Source: Candidatus Zixiibacteriota bacterium (GTDB taxonomy: Bacteria > Zixibacteria > MSB-5A5 > UM-FILTER-46-8). From it: a stretch of 38,773 bases of DNA. Below the pieces are notes generated by a model, which was not told where the DNA came from, ran no database searches, and worked only from the letters and a program-made list of their open reading frames with translations. The position numbers were made by a program, and so were the translations under genes. Positions 32,953 to 38,773 of this stretch are shown piece by piece. The stretch spans positions 1 through 38,773 of the forward strand of contig WJIJ01000114.1 of assembly GCA_014730345.1 (NCBI GenBank). The letters run 5' to 3'. Numbering within the stretch: position 1 is the stretch's first letter; each line of letters opens with the position of its first letter.

Positions 32953-34500
32953 ATGAAAAAATTATTAAAAATTGTATCCATACCCATCTTTTTTTCCTTT
33001 TTTATAATGACGGCAGTACCAGGTAATGCGTCTGCCAACCAAATCGAGAAACGGGGAGAGGAAATCAATCCTGCGCCCTTAGCCATCATCTCAATTGCCG
33101 TAACTGTAGTCGGTATCGGGGCTACTATATGGGGAGTATGGGCGAGTCAGCCTGATCCAATTGCCGAAACATATAATTACGCTTACGCCGGAAGCTGGTG
33201 CTGTGGCGCGTCCGACAGCGAATCCGACGAAGCTTACTTCCCGGATCTCCTCGCCGAAACCCAGGCCGGACCGGTTACATGCCGCCATGGCGCTTACGGA
33301 ATGGGTTTCGCCAAGGCATGGTTTGACCAGGTAGAAGAAGGCGATACCAGGGCTACCGGGCATGCAAGGGGAAACTGCTACGCCAGCGCACCATCATGTC
33401 ATGCCGAGGCTGAAGGTTATGCCAAGTTACAGGGCTCTACCGCATGGAAAAAAAGTGTTCTCTCGGGCACTGTAGATGACAGCATGTACATGAAAGCGCA
33501 ACTTTATTTCGATGAGTTCTCTCTCAAAGCGCTAAACGTCCCCGGATATACCGATGACGACACCGCCAATATCAAGTACCAGGTTACCTGGGGTACCGAT
33601 ACGCTTACCGTTTTCGAAGGCAGTGTGATTAATAACGGCGATAGTCTTGAAACCACCGGAGACTTCATCGGGATGGATATTGTCCGCGATGATAGCGGAT
33701 ATGTAACATTCGGTACCTGGCCCGATACAATCGAAGTCGATTTTTACGCGCCGGACAGCTCTGAAATCACCATAAATTCTATCGTAAGTCCCAGCTCTTT
33801 CGCCGGCGGTCCAGAAGTATGCGAAATCTGCGGCGATGTGGATATGTTCCCCGATGCCTATCCCATTGAAGTCCCCCCAGGCGGAAGTTTCGGCTTGACC
33901 GGAATTATCGCCAATCCCACCCAGAATCCTATTCAAAACGATGTTTGGGTCGGAGTGATGTTCAACGGTAATTTCTTCGAACTATGGAATTTCCCCAATA
34001 TTCATCTCAACCCCGGCCAGCAGGTACAGGCGCATCTCGTACAGGAAGTTCCCGTTTACGCGCCCCCCGGGCAATATGAATATATCGCGTTCTGCGGTCA
34101 GAAGCCGGAGTTGGAATGCGATTTCGCTATCTTCGATTTCAATGTTGCTGGACCTCCATTGACCAATGGCTTCGATAAGTGGGGTATTCAGGGAGGATGG
34201 AACAATGAAAGCAGTGCTAAAAACCGAATTATCCCGGAAGAGCCGTCTCTATCGGAGGCTTATCCGAATCCATTCAACGCCGAAGTGACGATTCCGTTTA
34301 CCCTCACCTCAGCGGGACATGTGGAGCTTAAGGTCTATAACCTTTCAGGGCAATTAGTGGAAACTCTCGCTGATTCACATTTTGATTCGGGAAATCAATA
34401 CGTAACCTGGGACGCTTCGGGTCTTACCTCGGGTATCTATTTCTATAAGCTTTCCACCGACGGTAAAACCTTCACCAAGCGCATGACATTGTTGAAATAG
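32953..34500 (+). CDS. Secreted Cys-rich protein with Ig-like and sorting domains
   Basis: A 515-residue protein. The start at 32953 (ATG) was preferred to a GTG at 32941 because the AGGTG ribosome site overlaps that GTG. The signal-peptide-like segment (about 1-28, ending GNASA) is followed by a second hydrophobic stretch (LAIISIAVTVVGIGATIWGVWA, about residues 44-65), which could be a membrane anchor if it is not the real signal. A cysteine-bearing head follows (WCCGASDSES...TCRHGAYGMG...NCYASAPSC). From about 289 to 400 is the Ig-like domain shared with both neighbours (GGSFGLTGII...DVWVGVMFNGN...YEYIAFCGQ), and the sorting domain ends KRMTLLK. The function of the head is unrecognised. Confidence 0.82.
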   Translation: MKKLLKIVSIPIFFSFFIMTAVPGNASANQIEKRGEEINPAPLAIISIAVTVVGIGATIWGVWASQPDPIAETYNYAYAGSWCCGASDSESDEAYFPDLLAETQAGPVTCRHGAYGMGFAKAWFDQVEEGDTRATGHARGNCYASAPSCHAEAEGYAKLQGSTAWKKSVLSGTVDDSMYMKAQLYFDEFSLKALNVPGYTDDDTANIKYQVTWGTDTLTVFEGSVINNGDSLETTGDFIGMDIVRDDSGYVTFGTWPDTIEVDFYAPDSSEITINSIVSPSSFAGGPEVCEICGDVDMFPDAYPIEVPPGGSFGLTGIIANPTQNPIQNDVWVGVMFNGNFFELWNFPNIHLNPGQQVQAHLVQEVPVYAPPGQYEYIAFCGQKPELECDFAIFDFNVAGPPLTNGFDKWGIQGGWNNESSAKNRIIPEEPSLSEAYPNPFNAEVTIPFTLTSAGHVELKVYNLSGQLVETLADSHFDSGNQYVTWDASGLTSGIYFYKLSTDGKTFTKRMTLLK

Positions 34501-34516
34501 GCATCCACTTCTACTT

Positions 34517-34543
34517 TCAGGGAGGACAGCAAGTCCTCCCTGA
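34517..34543 (+). terminator. Perfect 11-pair hairpin after the 515-residue protein
   Basis: TCAGGGAGGAC (34517-34527) pairs with GTCCTCCCTGA (34533-34543) around a five-base loop, 17 bases past the stop. There is no T-run, so termination strength is uncertain. Confidence 0.6.
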
Positions 34544-34578
34544 CTACCCCCCACAAATACTGCAACCCAACCTTTCCG

Positions 34579-34607
34579 TTGACATCCATATACGGAATTT
34601 ATATATT
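34579..34607 (+). promoter_or_regulatory. Sigma-70-type promoter of the papain-family protease gene
   Basis: TTGACA (34579-34584), exactly 17 bases, then TATATT (34602-34607). The predicted start is near 34614, about 80 bases before the ATG at 34694. Confidence 0.75.
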
Positions 34608-34693
34608 ACCGCTGGTGTAGTGGTCTTCACATGAAAATAATATGTAATTATTTTGATACATCACCAATTTACCCACTCTGCTCAGGAGGAATC

Positions 34694-37108
34694 ATGATAC
34701 GCAATGTTATCTTGCTGTTTGCCGTTGTGTCTTTGCTCGTTTGCCCGCTGAATGCATTCGCCGATGAGACCAAAGACGCCAACGAAAACAAAATGACCAT
34801 CGAGGAAAGGATCGAACTGGGAGGTTTGATAATTCCCGATGAAGTTAAGGAACGGTTCAAAAAACTCAACCAGCAACCGGAGCCGGAGCTTCTAAACACC
34901 GAGGAGGTTTTCGACTGGCGCCAGATGGGCGGCGTTACCCCGGTGAAAGACCAGGCAAACTGCGGGTCATGCTGGGATTTCGCGGCGGTCGGCTCATTCG
35001 AATCGGCTGTACTTATTGCCGACGGCATCGAATGGGACCTCTCCGAGCAACAGGGTCTCGTGTGCAATACTTATGGCTATGGCTGTGACGGCGGCTGGAT
35101 GGAAGCTGTTTACGAACTGTTCATGTCATACGGCGCCGTTGAGGAAAGCTGTATGCCATACGAAGCCGATGATACAGTACCCTGCTACCAGGATTCATGC
35201 GTGGTCGTTGTCTACCAGGACGATTATATCGACATCCCTAATAATGTCAACTCCATCAAGAATGCCCTGTTGACCGGGCCTGTGGCCACTACCTTTACCG
35301 TGCACGGCGGTTTCCATTGGGATTGCTACGAAAATGTTTACAATGGTTCCAACCACGCGGTGGTTATCGTGGGCTTCGACGATGAACTCTGCGGCGACGG
35401 CGGATGGATAGTTAAAAACAGCTGGGGCACCGGCTGGGGAGACGATGGTTATTTCTATATGCCCTACAATTCCTGCGGAATCGGCTATTACACACAGCTC
35501 CCGGTATATTCAGGTGGTTTGCGTCCGGAACTGACCTACAGCCCCGATTCGATAATAATAAACGTACCCGCCGGAGGACAGGGCAACGATATACTTGCTC
35601 TCGGAAATATCGGCGAGGGCGATCTTCTCTTCCGCTTGAATGTAGCCACCCCGGCAAACCAGGATTCTTTCGGATACTTCTGGTATGACTCCGACAGCCC
35701 GGAAGGACCCGAATACAACTGGATTGACATCACCGGTATCGGCGATGTGGTGAACTTCCCGGGCGACATCGATGACGGCAACTCCGGCCCCATCGACCTC
35801 GGTTTCGATTTCAATTACTACGGAAATACATTTAACAGCATCTGCGTATGCACCAACGGGTGGGCATCTTTTACCGATGACACTTCGGTTGAATGGGGCA
35901 ATCAACCGATACCGCACCCGGAACCGCCCAATAACATGATAGCTCCGTTCTACGACGATATGAACCTCGAGAACGGCGGCAATGTGTATTTCTACTCCAA
36001 CGATACCGACACGGCGGTAATCGCCTGGGTCGATGTCCCCGACTGGCGCCAGGAGGGAATTTTCACCTTTGAAATAGTTTTAGTGGCTCCCGACAAGATT
36101 TTCTTTGAGTACAACTCCATGGGTCCCGGCCGTCTTGACGAGGCTTCCATAGGAATCGAAAACGGCGCCGGAACAGTCGGTCTTGAAATCGCTTATAATG
36201 AAGAATACACCACCGGTCAAAAAGCGGTTGAGTTCACCCTCGGCGAAGCCCTTGACTGGCTTTCTACCGATATTACCAGCGGCACCATAGAGCCTAATGC
36301 CGCGGAAGATATAATCGTAACCTGTTCGGCGGGCGGCCATCCGGAAGGAACTTACCGCGCCGTTCTGGAACTTTCAACAAACGATCCCCAGAACCTGTAC
36401 ACAGATATCCCCGTGATAATGAATATAGGCGAGACCGAGATGGTTTCTATCGACATGATTCCGGATAATCCACCGGTTACCGTTCCCGCCGGCGGCTCGT
36501 TCACATACACGGGTATTCTCAGCAATAACACCGGCGAGTATATGAGAGGCGATGTCTGGATAATGCTGAACGTGCCCGGTGTCGGTATGTATGGCCCGCT
36601 TCAGCTTATCCGCGCTGTACCTCTCGCTCCCAACCAGACCATTACCGTACCGGGAATAAGGCAGAACGTACCAACCTATGCCCCACAGGGAACATACGAC
36701 TACATTTCCTACTGCGGATTATATCCATACATGGCCCTGGATTCCGCCAGCTTCGAATTTACGGTTACAACGCCGATGATAAGCGGGGCCGAGGATTGGA
36801 ATACATCTCCATGGCTTAACAGGGAAACCGATGGTCAATTACCGGAGGTTTTCTTCGTGGAGCAGGCATATCCCAACCCGTTCAACGCCACGACCACGAT
36901 AAGCTATGGATTGCCTGCCGCGTCCGATGTAAACCTGTCGATTTACAATATCATGGGTCAGAAAGTTGAAACCCTTGTCGATGGGCATCAAACAGCAGGT
37001 TATAAAACTGTGCGGTGGGATGCGTCCGAGTACTCTTCGGGAATATATTTCTACAAGGTAGTCGCCGGAGACCAGGTAATTAACAAACGGATGACACTGC
37101 TGAAATAA
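34694..37108 (+). CDS. Secreted papain-family (C1) cysteine protease with Ig-like and sorting domains
   Basis: An 804-residue exported protease. The start at 34694 (MIRNVILLFAVVSLLVCPLNAFA) was preferred to an upstream ATG at 34631 because AGGAGG lies just before it. The C1 peptidase domain (about 70-270) has Q87, catalytic C93 in NCGSCWDF, H221 in NHAVVIVGFDD and N242 in KNSWGTGWGDDGYFYM. Only about 45 residues separate the signal peptide from the mature-type start, so the usual long inhibitory propeptide is missing. A beta-sandwich region (about 360-515) and a BACON-like segment follow, then the Ig-like domain shared with the two preceding proteins (about 583-695) and the sorting domain. 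It probably digests extracellular protein at the cell surface. Confidence 0.92.
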   Translation: MIRNVILLFAVVSLLVCPLNAFADETKDANENKMTIEERIELGGLIIPDEVKERFKKLNQQPEPELLNTEEVFDWRQMGGVTPVKDQANCGSCWDFAAVGSFESAVLIADGIEWDLSEQQGLVCNTYGYGCDGGWMEAVYELFMSYGAVEESCMPYEADDTVPCYQDSCVVVVYQDDYIDIPNNVNSIKNALLTGPVATTFTVHGGFHWDCYENVYNGSNHAVVIVGFDDELCGDGGWIVKNSWGTGWGDDGYFYMPYNSCGIGYYTQLPVYSGGLRPELTYSPDSIIINVPAGGQGNDILALGNIGEGDLLFRLNVATPANQDSFGYFWYDSDSPEGPEYNWIDITGIGDVVNFPGDIDDGNSGPIDLGFDFNYYGNTFNSICVCTNGWASFTDDTSVEWGNQPIPHPEPPNNMIAPFYDDMNLENGGNVYFYSNDTDTAVIAWVDVPDWRQEGIFTFEIVLVAPDKIFFEYNSMGPGRLDEASIGIENGAGTVGLEIAYNEEYTTGQKAVEFTLGEALDWLSTDITSGTIEPNAAEDIIVTCSAGGHPEGTYRAVLELSTNDPQNLYTDIPVIMNIGETEMVSIDMIPDNPPVTVPAGGSFTYTGILSNNTGEYMRGDVWIMLNVPGVGMYGPLQLIRAVPLAPNQTITVPGIRQNVPTYAPQGTYDYISYCGLYPYMALDSASFEFTVTTPMISGAEDWNTSPWLNRETDGQLPEVFFVEQAYPNPFNATTTISYGLPAASDVNLSIYNIMGQKVETLVDGHQTAGYKTVRWDASEYSSGIYFYKVVAGDQVINKRMTLLK

Positions 37109-37135
37109 ACTAATCTCCTTTCAAGTAATTGCCAG

Positions 37136-37166
37136 GCCCGCGGTGTTAAACATCGCGGGCTTTTTT
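37136..37166 (+). terminator. Intrinsic terminator after the papain-family protease
   Basis: GCCCGCG and CGCGGGC form the base of an 11-pair stem (37136-37160, with one G-T wobble) around a three-base loop, followed by six Ts (37161-37166). It lies about 28 bases after the stop. Confidence 0.93.
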
Positions 37167-37432
37167 AACTTGTGCTCACAAACATTACCAAAAAGCTGTA
37201 ATACAAAATAATTGTTGAAATTTGGAGGCGAATATATTATTCTAAAATACAATCGCTGCTATTTCGAAGCAATTGACCGGAACGTCTTCTCTGAATGCAT
37301 CAACGGTTGGACCCCGGTAGCTCATAATTTCGAATCTGGAACGGTATTTGATTTCCCGGAAGGTGTTTAGAGCCGTCAGGTAACCATAAAAATAATATTT
37401 ATAAACATTAATCTTTGCTACGGAGGTTCAAG
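37167..37432. other. Intergenic region with an uncertain short frame
   Basis: A 52-codon frame from TTG at 37212 to TAG at 37368-37370 has fairly protein-like content (YFEAIDRNVFSECINGW) but no ribosome site at its start. It could be a fragment of a decayed gene. The leader of the next gene is AT-rich, and I find no convincing promoter hexamers. Confidence 0.25.
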
Positions 37433-38773
37433 ATGAACAGATTGTTTATCGCGTTAATTCTGGTATGCATATTAATGCCCGTCGCGGCGGCCCAGGATAC
37501 GCTGTGGACCAGGACTTACGGAGGTACTCAGGCGGATATCGGCCGTCGCATACGTTGTACGTCCGATGGGGGTTTCATAGTAGTGGGTGATACTTATTCA
37601 TTCGGCGCCGGGGAGAGAGACCTTCTGCTGTACAAGATGGACGCAAACGGCGATTCGGTATGGTCCAAGGTTTATGGAGGCGCTTTTAATGAAATCGGGT
37701 TATGGGTTGAAGAAACCAGCGATGGCGGGTATATTGTTTCAGGCAGAACTGAAACATGGGGACAGAGTCCTATTAATATCTGGATAATGAAAACCGATGG
37801 CCAGGGTGATTCATTGTGGAGCAAAGTATATTGGAAGGGCGATCACTATAATTTTGGATCAGCAATTTGCCAGTTCGATGATAGCTCATACATAGCCGCT
37901 TGCGGGCAGGGACCTTATTCTACTCTCGATTTATGGCTCCTAAAATTAAATCTCTATGGCGACACCCTCTGGACGGTTAATTACAATCCCAGTGGATGGT
38001 GGGATGAGCCATACTCGATGTACAAAACCGCTGAATCGGATATAATTATTGGCGGTTTGGGGTTTAGCATGAGCCTTAGCTGGCAGGGCTTGATTATGAA
38101 GATTGACTCAACCGGTAGCCCCATTTGGACGAAGTTTTACGGCGGTAACGAGGATGATAGAATCTATGACGTTAAACAGACAATGGATGGCGGTTACATC
38201 GCCGCCGGATATACCACATCCTTTGGAGCGGGCGATAAAGATGCATGGGTTCTGAGAATGGATTCCAACGGTGACACCCTTTGGTCTAAAACCTATGGGG
38301 GCTCCGCCGCGGACATGGGGCAGGAGATTTTCGAAACCTATGACGGAGGCTTTTTACTGGCTGGTTATACAAATTCCTTCGGCGCCGGCGAAAATGATGT
38401 CTGGATATTGAATCTTGATTCATCCGGCGATTCTCTCTGGACCCAGACATTCGGCGGCACTGCTAATGACTATGCTTTAGCATTGGATAACACGGATAAG
38501 AATGAGCCTGTTGTGGTTGGACATACCGAATCCTACGGAATCGGTGAATCGGATATTTACCTGCTCAAACTCCGGGCAGATTATTGCCTTGAATGTTACA
38601 CTACCAATTTCACTCCACGGATACGCTCAGGCGGAGGCACATTAATTTGGGATTTAACCGTTAAAAATTGCGGCAATAAAACTGTGGCGGTTTATGGCGA
38701 GATATATCCCACCATAGGCGATTGCGTGACTGGTTACCAGTTTGATTTAGACCTCACCCGTCAAATAACGCCA
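37433..38773 (+). CDS. Secreted multi-blade beta-propeller protein (C-terminus beyond window)
   Basis: At least 447 residues, open at the right edge. The signal peptide MNRLFIALILVCILMPVAAA follows a GGAGG site at 37422-37426. Seven or so repeats of roughly 50 residues (DGGFIVVGDTYSFGAGERD...DSVWSKVYGG) match those in the 616-residue protein at 28580-30430, and the last visible part (LIWDLTVKNCGNKTVAVYGEIYPT) matches that protein's post-propeller cysteine domain. The two are therefore paralogues, and a YPNPFN sorting domain is expected about 150 residues past the edge. No enzyme motif is seen. Confidence 0.9.
   Translation, partial: MNRLFIALILVCILMPVAAAQDTLWTRTYGGTQADIGRRIRCTSDGGFIVVGDTYSFGAGERDLLLYKMDANGDSVWSKVYGGAFNEIGLWVEETSDGGYIVSGRTETWGQSPINIWIMKTDGQGDSLWSKVYWKGDHYNFGSAICQFDDSSYIAACGQGPYSTLDLWLLKLNLYGDTLWTVNYNPSGWWDEPYSMYKTAESDIIIGGLGFSMSLSWQGLIMKIDSTGSPIWTKFYGGNEDDRIYDVKQTMDGGYIAAGYTTSFGAGDKDAWVLRMDSNGDTLWSKTYGGSAADMGQEIFETYDGGFLLAGYTNSFGAGENDVWILNLDSSGDSLWTQTFGGTANDYALALDNTDKNEPVVVGHTESYGIGESDIYLLKLRADYCLECYTTNFTPRIRSGGGTLIWDLTVKNCGNKTVAVYGEIYPTIGDCVTGYQFDLDLTRQITP

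Noticed and set aside
1-38773. tRNA, rRNA, CRISPR arrays, IS elements and prophage genes
   Set aside because: Looked for T-loop-like motifs, regularly spaced repeats and transposase or integrase motifs; none was convincing.

Overview
The window looks like a chromosomal segment of an uncultured bacterium of the FCB superphylum, or a similar lineage. The main reason is six complete secreted proteins that end in the same ~90-residue sorting domain (YPNPFN ... VYN..GQ ... WDAS...SGIYFYKL ... KRMTLLK), the type handled by type IX-like secretion. Zixibacteria, KSB1 and Latescibacteria are candidates, but I cannot fix the phylum by eye. Genes are densely packed in operons. I see no tRNA, rRNA, CRISPR, transposase or phage gene.

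Region 1 (1-4400) is regulatory. After the 5' part of a radical SAM gene (minus strand) come a 63-residue four-cysteine protein and two paralogous PAS-AAA-Fis sigma-54 activators. I find three good -24/-12 promoters: before the small protein, before the second activator, and before the redox operon. Each has paired inverted repeats at enhancer distance. Two promoters share a GTTGC-N-GCAAC site and the third has an AATGC-N6-GCATT site, suggesting two parallel activator circuits.

Region 2 (4412-12854) is one long operon: a NifX-domain protein; a transmembrane redox complex of Hmc/Dsr type (HdrD-like Fe-S protein, b-type membrane subunit, 16-Cys ferredoxin, and an NrfD subunit fused to a hexaheme cytochrome c domain); then three stand-alone receivers and a double-PAS histidine kinase. 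All four PAS domains in regions 1-2 carry a similar three-cysteine motif.

Region 3 (13007-16803) holds a two-lobed retropepsin-like protease and, on the minus strand, an MDR oxidoreductase, a truncated copy of an MDR gene, a 52-residue membrane protein, and a C_GCAxxG_C_C family gene. The last is readable only if an in-frame TGA at codon 23 is selenocysteine.

Region 4 (17268-23260) is a six-gene membrane-lipid modification operon: DUF1295 reductase, FAD oxidoreductase, DUF1365, two divergent cyclopropane-synthase-type methyltransferases and a fatty acid desaturase.

Region 5 (23420-end) is an island of seven secreted proteins: beta-helix, beta-propellers, a papain-family protease and others. 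Three consecutive ones share an additional ~110-residue Ig-like domain just before the sorting domain. Palindromic repeats lie in several intergenic gaps.
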